From Siphonodentalium dalli (lineage: Eukaryota > Mollusca > Scaphopoda > Gadilida > Siphonodentaliidae): a stretch of DNA of 64,000 bases. The notes under the pieces were generated by a model that searched no databases, had not been told where the DNA came from, and saw nothing but the letters and a program-made list of their open reading frames with translations. The DNA is taken from positions 39,847,549-39,911,548 of the forward strand of contig CP136067.1 in the NCBI GenBank assembly GCA_032622095.1, in the 5' to 3' direction. Positions within the stretch are counted from its first letter, which is position 1. Every line of letters begins with the position of its first letter. The position numbers were made by a program, and so were the translations under genes. Below are positions 47,015 through 58,181 of this stretch, in pieces.

Positions 47015-48296
47015 ACCAGATATATTGGGACTTCTGTTTGTTTGTTGTTTGTCTGTTAGCTATGGCCGGAAAAACGGCTGGACCGATTGAGTTCAAACTT
47101 CCAATCTAAGATTAAAAAACCCACGGGCAGTGTTTACCGCCGTTTTGGAGAACGTCAGAGCACTCCTTCTCCATTCCCCCACCACCGCAATGGGAATTTG
47201 CGTGATAGTTAAAGAGCGTTCATATCCGCAGTGTCGTTGATAAAGAGCGTGAATGTGTCCAGACATGAGCGTGTTGTGTCTGTTTCCAGACATGAGCGTG
47301 TTGTGTGATTCGTACTTAGGGGTTCCTAGGAATGGGGGAGATTGTCATTGGGTCAGTTTTTCCGCCCGAGGCGACCTTCACCTTGAAACGGGTACCCACA
47401 CATGATCTAATATATATTTTGGGACTTCTGTCTGTTTGTTTGTCTGTTAGCTATGGCCGGGAAAACTGCTGGACGGATTTCGACGAAATTTGATACCTAC
47501 GGGTAATTTTCTCCGGGGAGTGTTTTGGACGGGTCAAATCGTGACCCCGACCTGACTTTGGCCTTCAAAATGGTCAATTCAAGGTCAAAGCCCGGACGAA
47601 GTCGGGTCACCTGCTAGTTTAATATATATTTTGGGACTTCTGTTTGCCTGTCTGTCTGTTAGCTATGGCCGGGAAAACGGCTGGACCGATTGAGCTCAAA
47701 CTTCCAATCTAAGGTTAGAAACACACGGGCAGTGTTTACCGCCGTTTTGGAGAAGCTCACAGAACCCCTTTTCCACCCCAGTCACCAAAATGACCGTCAT
47801 TGGCACTGTGGGGTTAATCGCGTTGATAGTTAAAGATCGTTCGTATCCGCAGTGTCGTTGATAAAGAGCGTATGCGTGTAGTGTGATTCTTATGTCTGGG
47901 GCCAGACGTGAGTGTGTCTGTATCCAGACATCAGCGTGGTGTGTGATTCTTATGTCTGTCTTCGTACTTAGGGGTTCCAAGGAACGGGGGAGATTTTCAT
48001 CGGGTAAGTTTTTCCGCCCGAGGTGATCCTCACCTTGAAACGGGTACCCACAAACGTACCTCTTTTAGGGACGGGTACCACCACGGGACGGGTACCATCA
48101 TTTCTCTTAATTAAAAAGGCAGAATTAACTCTAATTAAATAACAAAATTAACGGATTCCGACGAAATTTGATACCTAGGGATACTTTTGTCGGGGGAGTG
48201 TTTTGGATGGGTCAAATCGTTACTCCGACCTGACCTTGACCTTCAAAATGGTCAATTCAAGGTCAAAGCCCGGACGAAGTCGGGTCACCTGCTAGT
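47015..48296 (-). mobile_element. Composite repeat inserted in the 30-bp array
   Basis: Two or three tandem modules begin TATTGGGACTTCTGT (47021, about 47413, 47635), have TTAGCTATGGCCGG and GTCAAATCGT blocks, and close with AAAGCCCGGACGAAGTCGGG then TCACCTGCTAG at 47618 and 48296. On the minus strand this is the same CTAGCNGGTG/CCCGACTTCGTCCGGGC head that begins 7551 and 36875. The clean interruption of the array shows later insertion. Confidence 0.85.
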
Positions 48297-48520
48297 CTGT
48301 AATATAAAATAGAAGAGGTCATTCATCTGTAACTTAAAATAGAACAGGTCATTCATATGTAACGTAAAATAGAACAGGTCATTCATCTGTAACATAAAAT
48401 AGAACAGGTCATTCATCTGTAACATAAAATAGAACAGGTCATTCATATGTAACATAAAATAGAACAGGTCATTCATCTGTAACATAAAATAGAACAGGTC
48501 ATTAATCTGTAACAGAAAAC
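48297..48520 (-). repeat. 30-bp minisatellite, second part
   Basis: About eight further units of the S5-acceptor minisatellite in the same register; minus-strand frame is open for 80 codons of repeated NDLFYFMLQM. The four most distal units are the most uniform. Confidence 0.95.
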
Positions 48521-48859
48521 AGTACACGAGATTATGACGGGTGAAAGTATTCCATCACAAAATCAACACCGTTATTAATCACGATTGCTTCTATCCCACG
48601 CTCCTGTGCATTGGATTGAATGCTTTCGCCGATAGCAACATAAATGTGTTTGGAAACTGGCAAAAAGAAGTCCCGACCGCGTGCAAGCGCAGCATTGTCA
48701 CCGGACGGCAGAGTGAAGTTTCCCCACTATGCTGGTCTGAACACTGCCACAACATACATACATATATTCAATTGGAAACTGGCTAGATCATATCAAAATG
48801 AATTGTAACCGACAAAAGCCTAAAATAAAACATGTATGATTAATACATTATGTATACGT

Positions 48860-49045
48860 GATGGCAGTGATCACACCAGCCCAACCAGGGGACTGAACTC
48901 TGCTTTCTTGTCCTACCCGCTCAACCAGGGAACTCTGCCTTGCAGTCATACCAGCCTAGACAGGGGACGGAACTCTACATTGCAGTCATACCAGCATAAC
49001 CCGAGGACGACATTGCAGTCATAACATCCTAATCAGGCGACTGAA
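48860..49045. repeat. ~37-bp degenerate tandem (CCAGGGGACTGAACTCTGC)
   Basis: Four or five imperfect units with CATACCAGCCTAGACAGGGG-like sequence. Confidence 0.7.
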
Positions 49046-49194
49046 CAGAGATAATACATGGGTTTGATGTCTGTATATATAAATGATTGAACTGTCTTTA
49101 TCACGGAGAAGCATGGGGGAACACTGGCCACTCGAAACAAGTATTGTTCATTCATTTATTATAGTAAAAATTAACTGTCAAATCCACTCTATCC

Positions 49195-49520
49195 CAGTTT
49201 TGCAAAATGCACTCTTAACAATATTGCAGCAAATGAACACTACTCTTCACGTAACATTCGTTTTGCAACTTTGATAATGGTACAGGTTTGCATTTCTAAA
49301 TGACAGTATGCAAGACAACACAATCGCTTCTTCGTGACAACATGTAGACAAATTGAATGTTGATTTAACTTCACAACTATGTAACATCGGGCTTGATCAT
49401 TCGAATGGATCGTGCCATGATGTTATTTCGTCACACAACAAACAAATGGTACCGAATTAGTGCAGCACTGACTTGGAAACATTTTGTGAAATGTGAACTT
49501 GTTCCTTATTTGTCGAATTC
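49195..49520. repeat. Dispersed repeat related to 2580-2900
   Basis: Shares CACTCTTAACAATATTGCAG, ACACAATCGCTTCTTCGTGA and CCGAATTAGTGCAGCACTGA with the left-end copy. No ORF shared. Confidence 0.6.
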
Positions 49521-49559
49521 ATCAAATGGCAACATACATATTCAACTATTATTCATGTA

Positions 49560-52040
49560 GTTATAGAGGATCTATAACGAGTCCCTGGTTTATAGAGGAT
49601 CTATAACGAGTCCCTGGTTTATAGATGATCTACAACGAGTCCCTGGTTTATAGAGGATATACAACGAGTCCCTGGTTTATAGAGGATCTACAACGAGTCC
49701 CTGGTTTATAGAGGATCTATAACGAGTCCCTGGTTTATAGAGGATCTACAACGAGTCCCTGGTTTATAGAGGATCTACAACGAGTCCCTGGTTTATAGAG
49801 GATCTACAACGAGTCCCTGGTTTATAGAGGATCTACAACGAGTCCCTGGTTTATAAAGGATCTATAACGAGTCCCTGGTTTATAGCGGATCTATAACGAG
49901 TCCCTGGTTTATAGAGGATCTACAACGAGTCCCTGGTTTATAGAGGATCTACAACGAGTCCCTGGTTTATAGAGGATCTACAACGAGTCCCTGGTTTATA
50001 GAGGATCTACAACGAGTCCCTGGTTTATAGAGGATCTATAACGAGTCCCTGGTTTATAGATGATCTACAACGAGTCCCTGGTTTATAGAGGATCTACAAC
50101 GAGTCCCTGGTTTATAGAGGATCTACAACGAGTCCCTGGTTTATAGAGGATCTATAACGAGTCCCTGGTTTATAGAGGATCTATAACGAGTCCCTGGTTT
50201 ATAGAGGATCTATAACGAGTCCCTGGTTTATAGATGATCTACAACGAGTCCCTGGTTTATAGAGGATATACAACGAGTCCCTGGTTTATAGAGGATATAC
50301 AACGAGTCCCTGGTTTATAGAGGATCTATAACGAGTCCCTGGTTTATAGATGATCTACAACGAGTCCCTGGTTTATAGAGGATCTATAACGAGTCCCTGG
50401 TTTATAGAGGATCTATAACGAGTCCCTGGTTTATAGATGATCTACAACGAGTCCCTGGTTTATAGAGGATCTACAACGAGTCCCTGGTTTATAAAGGATC
50501 TATAACGAGTCCCTGGTTTATAGCGGATCTATAACGAGTCCCTGGTTTATAGAGCAACTATAACGAGTCCCTGGTTTATAGAGGATCTATAACGAGTCCC
50601 TGGTTTATAGAGGATCTATAACGAGTCCCTAATTTATAGAGGATATACAACGAGTCCCTGGTTTATAAAGGATCTATAACGAGTCCCTGGTTTATAGCGG
50701 ATCTATAACGAGTCCCTGGTTTATAAAGGATCTATAACGAGTCCCTGGTTTATAGAGGATCTATAACGAGTCCCTGGTTTATAGACATCTATAACGAGTC
50801 CCTAATTTATAGAGGATATACAACGAGTCCCTGGTTTATAAAGGATCTATAACGAGTCCCTGGTTTATAGCGGATCTATAACGAGTCCCTGGTTTATAAA
50901 GGATCTATAACGAGTCCCTGGTTTATAGAGGATCTATAACGAGTCCCTGGTTTATAAAGGATCTATAACGAGTCCCTGGTTTATAGCGGATCTATAACGA
51001 GTCCCTGGTTTATAAAGGATCTATAACGAGTCCCTGGTTTATAGCGGATCTATAACGAGTCCCTGGTTTATAAAGGATCTATAACGAGTCCCTGGTTTAT
51101 AGCGGATCTATAACGAGTCCCTGGTTTATAAAGGATCTATAACGAGTCCCTGGTTTATAAAGGATCTATAACGAGTCCCTGGTTTATAAAGGATCTATAA
51201 CGAGTCCCTGGTTTATAGAGCATCTATAACGAGTCCCTGGTTTATAGAGGATCTATAACGAGTCCCTAATTTATAGAGGATATACAACGAGTCCCTGGTT
51301 TATAAAGGATCTATAACGAGTCCCTGGTTTATAGCGGATCTATAACGAGTCCCTGGTTTATAGCGGATATATAACGAGTCCCTGGTTTATAAAGGATCTA
51401 TAACGAGTCCCTGGTTTATAGCGGATCTATAACGAGTCCCTGGTTTTTAGCGGATCTATAACGAGTCCCTGGTTTATAAAGGATCTATAACGAGTCCCTG
51501 GTTTATAAAGGATCTATAACGAGTCCCTGGTTTATAAAGGATCTATAACGAGTCCCTGGTTTATAGAGGATCTACAATGAGTCCCTGGTTTATAGAGGAT
51601 CTACAGTGAGTCCCTAATTTATAGAGGATCTACAACGAGTCCCTGGTTTATAAAGGATCTACAACGAGTCCCTGGTTTATAGAGGATCTACAATGAGTCC
51701 CTAATTTATAGAGGATCTACAACGAGTCCCTGGTTTATAGAGGATCTATAACGAGTCCCTGGTTTATAGAGGATCTACAATGAGTCCCTAATTTATAGAG
51801 GATCTACAACGAGTCCCTGGTTTATAAAGGATCTACAACGAGTCCCTGGTTTATAGAGGATCTACAATGAGTCCCTAATTTATAGAGGATCTACAACGAG
51901 TCCCTGGTTTATAGAGGATCTATAACGAGTCCCTGGTTTATAGAGGATCTATAACGAGTCCCTGGTTTATAGAGGATCTATAACGAGTCCCTGGTTTATA
52001 AAGGATCTACAACGAGTCCCTGGTTTTTAGCGGAATTTAC
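49560..52040. repeat. 29-bp minisatellite, ~85 copies
   Basis: The unit is GAGGATCTATAACGAGTCCC then TGGTTTATA. Variants (CTACAAC, AAAGGATC, GCGGATC, CCTAATTTATA) occur in blocks, showing expansion of multi-unit segments. There is no stop-free long frame of interest. It lies in the TRPM S4-S5 intron and ends in a palindrome that carries an inverted unit. Confidence 0.97.
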
Positions 52041-52150
52041 AAAATGAGTCCAATTAGGTCTGGACTGAGCGTTGGCGAGGTTCAGACCTATTTTACTAGA
52101 CAAGTTTTGTAAATTCCGCAATAAAATAGGGACTCGTTGTAGATCCTCTA
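52029..52150. mobile_element. Palindrome at the end of the 29-bp array
   Basis: GCGGAATTTACAAAA and TTTTGTAAATTCCGC are inverted arms around a centre with its own foldback (GGTCTGGACTGA/GGTTCAGACC-like). After it comes AATAGGGACTCGTTGTAGAT then CCTCTATA, one inverted minisatellite unit. The layout matches 27108-27254, suggesting the array grew from the terminus of such an element. Confidence 0.75.
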
Positions 52151-52489
52151 TAGATCCTCTTGTAGATTATATTTATTACATGATCCAAAACCTAGATAAC
52201 ACATACTTAAATAAACAATGGGACGTGAAACTAACATCGGTTTTAAAAAGACATGCGACGACGTGTCGCGTAACAATGCGTTGTTTGTCCGCGTAAAGAG
52301 ATATTCCCAGAAGAATAGACTCTTTGACGTATTTAATGAAATAAATTTTCAAATTCTTCATTCATTAGAGTTTGTTGGAAAAATATTGGAAGCCATAGTA
52401 TTTTTGAGAAGTTGCGTACGGAATGTAAACAGACGACAAATCGGAAGTCAAAGGTCAATTGGCAATATTTCCTGTTAAGCAACAAACGT

Positions 52490-52776
52490 TTAACCCTTTC
52501 AGTGCCAAGTTCGATTTTTGTATCAACACATATACCCTGTGCCAATGCATTCTCTTATATATGCGAGTCGACCATAGGTCGCCTCGCATATATAAGAGAA
52601 TGCATTGGCCTAACAAATTTTCATCCTTTGTTTTATTTGTTTTACAATTTTTTACAATTTTAATAATTTTTTCTTATATTCTTTAACTCTTTCAGTGCCA
52701 GATTTTATCGGCCCTGGTACTCGACAGACCGTAACTTAGGGCCGACGAGATCGGCCCCTGGCACCGAAAGAGTTAA
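52490..52776. mobile_element. TTAA MITE (CCCTTTCAGTGCC ends) with hairpin core and nested 94-bp MITE
   Basis: TTAACCCTTTCAGTGCCAAG begins the unit, which contains an intact hairpin (about 52542-52610). A compact 94-bp element, TTAACTCTTTCAGTGCCA to TGGCACCGAAAGAGTTAA, occupies 52683-52776 and either is the right terminus or a separate MITE. Confidence 0.75.
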
Positions 52777-52915
52777 TATCAGTATTTATAGAACGGATTT
52801 ATTGAATGGAATAAGGGTAGAACCAAGTAATACAAATGTAACTATAATAGTTGAATTCAGGATGTGCCTGACCTGTTCATCCCACCTCCGCTTGGTCTAT
52901 CGTAATCATACTCAC

Positions 52916-53170
52916 CATCCGACCAATCATCACTAGCTTAGGTCCCAATTCTATGTGAATAGAATAAACATGAACCAATCGTCCGAAACAGAACAGAAGA
53001 TTAAAGCACAACACGAATTTTCCGGCGAGAAACACGTCATTGTTTTCGTAGAACCGGAGCACCATCCCGATAAGAAATGTGGAGAGAATGACTATGTCCG
53101 CCAGGTTCCACCAATCGTTCAGGTAAATCATTAGTGACATCCGCGTTGACATGGCTGAACTTTTGACCGC
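52916..53170 (-). CDS. TRPM channel exon: S3-S4 helices
   Basis: Minus strand: acceptor TTAAATTTTTCAG and donor GGATG|GTGAGT bound 255 bp, exactly 85 codons, phase 0 at both ends. It encodes YLNDWWNLADIVILSTFLIG (S2-S3 loop and S3), then CFNLLFCFGRLVHVYSIHIE (S4) and LGPKLVMIGRM, the S4-S5 linker. The xFWNxxD and LGPKxxMIxRM signatures are typical of the TRPM transmembrane core. As in TRPMs generally, S4 lacks the multiple arginines of voltage-gated channels. Its acceptor abuts a 102-bp tandem array. Confidence 0.96.
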
Positions 53171-55115
53171 CTGAAAAATTTAAACAAAATATATACACAG
53201 GGAATACCTACAGTTTTGTTTGAATACCGAAATATCTAATGAGAGCCAAGAAAGAAATATCGATTTTTTACGAGCGGCTACAAAACCAAATATATACACA
53301 GGGAATACCCACAGTTTTTGTTTCAATACTGAAATATTTAATGGTCTCTAGAAAGAAATATCGATTTTTTACGAGCGGCTACAAAACAAAATGTATACAC
53401 AGGGAATACCTACAGTTTTTGTTTGAATACCGAAATATTTAATGAATTTCTAGAAAGAAATATCGATTTTTTACGAGCGGCTACAAAACAAAATATATAT
53501 ACGGGAATACCTACAGTTTTTGTTTGAATACCGAAATATCTAATGAGTGCCAAGAAAGAAATATCGAATTTTTACGAACGGCTACAAACCAAATATATAC
53601 ACAGGGAATACCCACAGTTTTTGATTGAATACCGAAATATTTAATGAATGTCTAGAAAGAAATATCGATTTTTTACGAGCGGCTACAAAACTAAATATAT
53701 ACACAGGGAATACCTACAGATTTTGATTGAATACCGAAATATTTAATGAATGTCTAGAAAGAAATATCGATTTTTTACGAGCGGCTACAAAACAAAATAT
53801 ATACACAGGGAATACCTACAGTTTTTGTTTGAATACCGAAATATTTAATGAGTGTCTAGAAAGAAATATCGATTTTTTTACGAGCGGATACAAAACAAAA
53901 TATATACACAGGGAATACCTACAGTTTTTGTTTGAATACCGAAATATTTAATGAGTGTCTAGAAAAAAATATCGATATTTTACGAGCGTCTACAAAACAA
54001 AATATATACACAGGGAATACCTACAGGTTTTGTTTGAATACCGAAATATTTAATGAGTGTCTAGAAAGAAATATCGATTTTTTACGAGCGGCTACAAAAC
54101 AAAATATATACACAGGGAATACCTACAGTTTTTGTTTGAATACCGAAATATCTAATGAGTGTCGAGAAAGAAATATCGATTTTTTACGAGCGGCTACAAA
54201 ACCAAATATATACACAGGGAATACCCACAGTTTTTGTTGGAATACCGAAATATCTAATGAGTGTCTAGAAAGAAATATCGATTTTTTACGAGCGGCTACA
54301 AAACAAAATATATACACAGGGGATACCTACAGTTTTTGTTTGAATATCGAACTATCTAATGAGTGTCTGGAACGAAATATCGAATTTTTACGAGCGGCTA
54401 CAAAACAAAATATATACACAGGGAATACCTAGTTGTTGTTTGAATACCAAAATATTTAATGAGTGTCTAGAAAAAAATATCGATATTTTACGAGCGTCTA
54501 CAAAACAAAATATATACACAGGGAATACCTACAGGTTTTGTTTGAATACCGAAATATTTAATGAGTGTCTAGAAAGAAATATCGATTTTTTACGAGCGGC
54601 TACAAAACAAAATATATACACAGGGAATACCTACAGTTTTTGTTTGAATACCGAATTATCTAATGAGTGTCGAGAAAGAAATATCGATTTTTTACGAGCG
54701 GCTACAAAACCAAATATATACACAGGGAATACCCACAGTTTTTGTTGGAATACCGAAATATCTAATGAGTGTCTAGAAAGAAATATCGATTTTTTACGAG
54801 CGGCTACAAAACAAAATATATACACAGGGGATACCTACAGTTTTTGTTTGAATATCGAACTATCTAATGAGTGTCTGGAACGAAATATCGAATTTTTACG
54901 AGCGGCTACAAAACAAAATATATACACAGGGAATACCTACAGTTGTTGTTTGAATACCGAAATATTTAATGAGTGTCTAGAAAGAAATATCGATTTTTTA
55001 CGAGCGGTTACAAAACAAAATATATACCCAGGGAATACCTACAGTTTTTGTTTGAATATCGAACTATCTAATAAGTGTCTGGAACGAAATATCGAATTTT
55101 TACGAGCGGCTACAA
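53171..55115. repeat. 102-bp minisatellite, ~19 copies, open on both strands
   Basis: The unit is 102 bp (34 codons), so frames persist across copies: plus frame NIDFLRAATKQNIYTGNTYS..., minus frame VAARKKSIFLSRHSLDISVF.... Five consecutive units (about 53930-54430) are repeated nearly exactly at about 54440-54950, an overlay of ~507-bp blocks. It starts at the acceptor of the S3-S4 exon; the last unit supplies its pyrimidine-rich tract. I do not believe it is a gene: uniform codons, no start context, and openness follows from one open unit. Confidence 0.93.
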
Positions 55116-55441
55116 GCCGCGAGTGAAAATTTAATCTTTCTTTCCAGACACGAATGAGATGTTTCAGGAATTAAAACAAAACTGTAGGTATTTTTTTTAT
55201 TAAATGCGGCCTATTTAGGCTCAACGTTGATAAGTTCAGTCTTAATTAATTAAAGAATTAATTGTACTAAAGAACGCACGTGTCAGGGTTTAAAAACAGG
55301 AAAGAGCCTAGGCGTAAAGTTGAATTTGACAAGCTTCGACTCAAACATAGAATTTTCGATCGATCACGCGCCGTCATAAATTCGTTAGTGGACAGTGTGA
55401 ACGCAATGATCACTCGATCGACCTTGGCAGCTCGTGTTAGT

Positions 55442-55810
55442 TTAACCCTTTACCCAACAGAACGGCCCTCTGCCAGTGCATTCTCTTATATATGCGAGTC
55501 GACCATAGGTCGCCTCGCATATATACGAGAATGCATTGGCTTAACACATTAAAAATTATAAAATTGTTAAAGAATGTAAGAAAAAATGGCCAATGCATTC
55601 TCTTATATATGCGAGGCGACCTATGGTCGACTCGCATATATAAGAGAATGCATTGGCACAGGGCATAACTGTAACCATCACAATGTGGTCAATGAGCCGG
55701 TTCCAATGATATCCATATTTGTATGGTTTTATTGAGACAGACCCAAGATAATTTAGGCTGTTGCAGCTTTATTTCGCCGTTTTTGGCCGGTTTGTTGGGT
55801 AAAGGGTTAA
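55442..55810 (+). mobile_element. Complete TTAA MITE with two hairpins
   Basis: TTAACCCTTTACCCAACA to TTGGGTAAAGGGTTAA, with a very short spacer between the hairpins. Intron of the TRPM gene. Confidence 0.9.
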
Positions 55811-56690
55811 AGACCTACAGTGGAATAATGCTATCCGGAGTGAAATAACGATATCATATTTCACTGTGGCTTCTAAAGATAAATACAATGATCTACGTTT
55901 CCGTAATTTCCCTCTATTTTATAGGCAAGCATATAATAAAACCTTTGCTCTTATTTTTACAATCAAATAAGTCTCCAATAACGAAATTTCGCATGTCAAA
56001 AACACTGTTATATATCAAATTACTGTTAGAGCTACATTACCAATCAAAGTCTATTTAGTCCAATAATGATATATATATAGAAGTACATTTAAATGCCATA
56101 CGTCACTTTATGCGCGCTAAGATCGCAACATTAATCTTAATATTACTGTGAAAATTAATAGTCATACAAATCCAAATGATAGTGGTGTCGGCTCGGATGA
56201 AAAAATGCTAGGTCAGAACACAAAATTGGTGTATAATTTAAAGCAATAGCTTATCATTTCACTGCACATCTCCCCTCCATGTACTACATATCAGACTCAT
56301 CCAAACGTTTGATATGTCAACTCACATTCTATTCTATACCGATCTATACTGCGTTCGCGCTGTACTAAATCTTTTTTCAATCAATTTCTTTATATTACGC
56401 CATACGAACAATAATCTCATTTCCTACATACAACCAATATTAATACATAACATTTTGTATTGTACACATTGAATTATATGGAATAAATAATGTTTATATC
56501 AAGATCTCAACAGTACTGTTGCAGCATGTATTGTAGTCATACTACAGACTCCGCAATTATTCAGAGGTAGTGTTATTATTCGCTGACTTTCCTATTCAAC
56601 GATTAGCTGGCTATAGTGGAATATTAACACATTGTCCGTATATATTTCCTGGATACATATCGAATAGTTAAACGTGTAAACACGTGTTTC
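55811..56690. other. TRPM intron; nothing recognised
   Basis: AT-rich, no repeats above background noticed and no supported ORF. Confidence 0.4.
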
Positions 56691-56698
56691 TAAATTCG

Positions 56699-57410
56699 CT
56701 AATGACGACGACGATGACGTCGATGACGACGATGACGAGGAAGATGATACCGGTGATGACGATGATGAGAAAGGTGGTCATGACAACTTCGAAAACGATG
56801 GCGAAGACGACGGAGATAATGACGTCCAAAATGATGACGAAGATGTGACTAAGATGATAATGATGAGGTTGATGGTAATCATGATACCATGGTAACGAGA
56901 GGAAGAACGACGATAGGGACGACGTCGATATATACGACGATGATGATGCCGGATAATGCCGGATGATGCCGAATAATGCCGGACGATACCGGATAATGAT
57001 ACTGAAGACGACGACGGTGATGATGCCGGATAATGCCGGATGATGCCGAATAATGCCGGACGATACCGGATAATGATACTGAAGAAGACGACGATGATGA
57101 TGCCGGATAATGCCGGATGATGCCGAATAATGCCGGACGATACCGGATAATGATACTGAAGACGACGATGATGCCGGATAATGCCGGATGATGCCGAATA
57201 ATGCCGGACGATACCGGATAATGATACTGAAGACGACGACGATGATGATGCCGGATAATGTCGGATGATGTCGAATAATGCTGGACGATACCGGATAATG
57301 AAACTGAAGACGACGACGACGATGCTGCCAGATAATGCCGGATGATGCCGAATAATGCCGGACGATACCGAATAATGACACTAAAGATGACGACAACGAT
57401 GGGACGATGA
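56699..57410. repeat. ATGCCGGATA/GACGACGAT nested tandem array
   Basis: About six ~78-bp units (GATGCCGGATAATGCCGGAT, GATGCCGAATAATGCCGG, ACGATACCGGATAATGATAC, then GACGACGAC runs), each built of 11-12-bp subunits, and GAC/GAT triplet runs outside. A 242-codon minus-strand frame (SSSGIIRHYPAS-type) is the translation of this low-complexity repeat. Confidence 0.92.
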
Positions 57411-57619
57411 CTAAATTGACAACTCGTATAGAGTCGCTTATGTACTTCCTTGGGATTTTCTTAGAACAAAATTAATGTAGAGAATATGATATTATGCTAG
57501 GGTGTCACTTACATTGTCTGAAAAAGTTTGTTAGACTTCCTGGGTCCGCGACTGGAGGGAATAATGGCCCCACAGAGATGACGTCATTGCCAGTTCACTT
57601 CGGATGTAGGGTTGTCATA

Positions 57620-57765
57620 AGAATGGATGATGACGATATTTACAACGACGACGATGATGATGACGACTACGACAAAGACGCTGACGGCAATGGTGATGCT
57701 GATGGTGATGAGTATGGTGATGATAGTGATGAGGGTAGTGATTATGATAACGATATATGTATGTC
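57620..57765 (+). repeat. GAT/GAC triplet repeat
   Basis: Imperfect (GATGAC)n, giving an acidic Asp-rich frame on the plus strand. Low complexity. Confidence 0.85.
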
Positions 57766-58049
57766 ATCGGGATGATCCATGTACATGTATATATTACACA
57801 TAGTTTTCAATTCTATCTTTTGTAAATATGTCTCTTCTCAATACCCTGTGCTATAATGAATAAGAGAATAAAGCATACAACAACACGTTCTGAATTCTTC
57901 AGTTGGCGCAAATTTGGATTATTTGTTGATGACTACGGACATTTTGTCAGAAACCTAATCGTCCTGAAATGAATCTACATCCTCAAACTACTCGTAAATG
58001 AGTATTTAGTTAGAAAGGACTAAGATGCATACTACTTTTCCACACCCAC

Positions 58050-58181
58050 CTGTCTGATTTCCTCGAAGAACAAGGTAATCGTCCATATTATCAGAACGAT
58101 TTCCGTTCTCGATATCGATCCATATTTAGTTGAGACCAGCATGACATGACTGTATAGAGCGAGATATGAAAGATATGACAT
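58050..58181 (-). CDS. TRPM channel exon: S1-S2 helices
   Basis: Minus strand: acceptor CCATTCTCTTTTCAG and donor GACAG|GTGGGT bound 132 bp, 44 codons, phase 0 on both sides. It encodes MSYLSYLALYSHVMLVSTKY then EIVLIIWTITLFFEEIRQ, the end of S1, the loop and S2. Ending S2 with EE(I/M)RQ is characteristic of TRPM channels. It is the most upstream exon visible; the large N-terminal TRPM homology region must lie beyond the Polinton. Confidence 0.94.

Noticed and set aside
48285-48527. 80-codon minus frame of repeated FYFML peptides as a gene
   Set aside because: It is the S5-acceptor minisatellite; interesting as splice material, not as an independent gene.
53727-55126. Long plus-strand frames (166 and 255 codons) with Asn/Arg-rich repeats
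   Set aside because: They are the translation of the 102-bp array, which is open on both strands; no domain, start context or codon signal.
56668-57396. 242-codon minus-strand frame
   Set aside because: Low-complexity translation of the GCCGGATAAT/GAC-repeat array.
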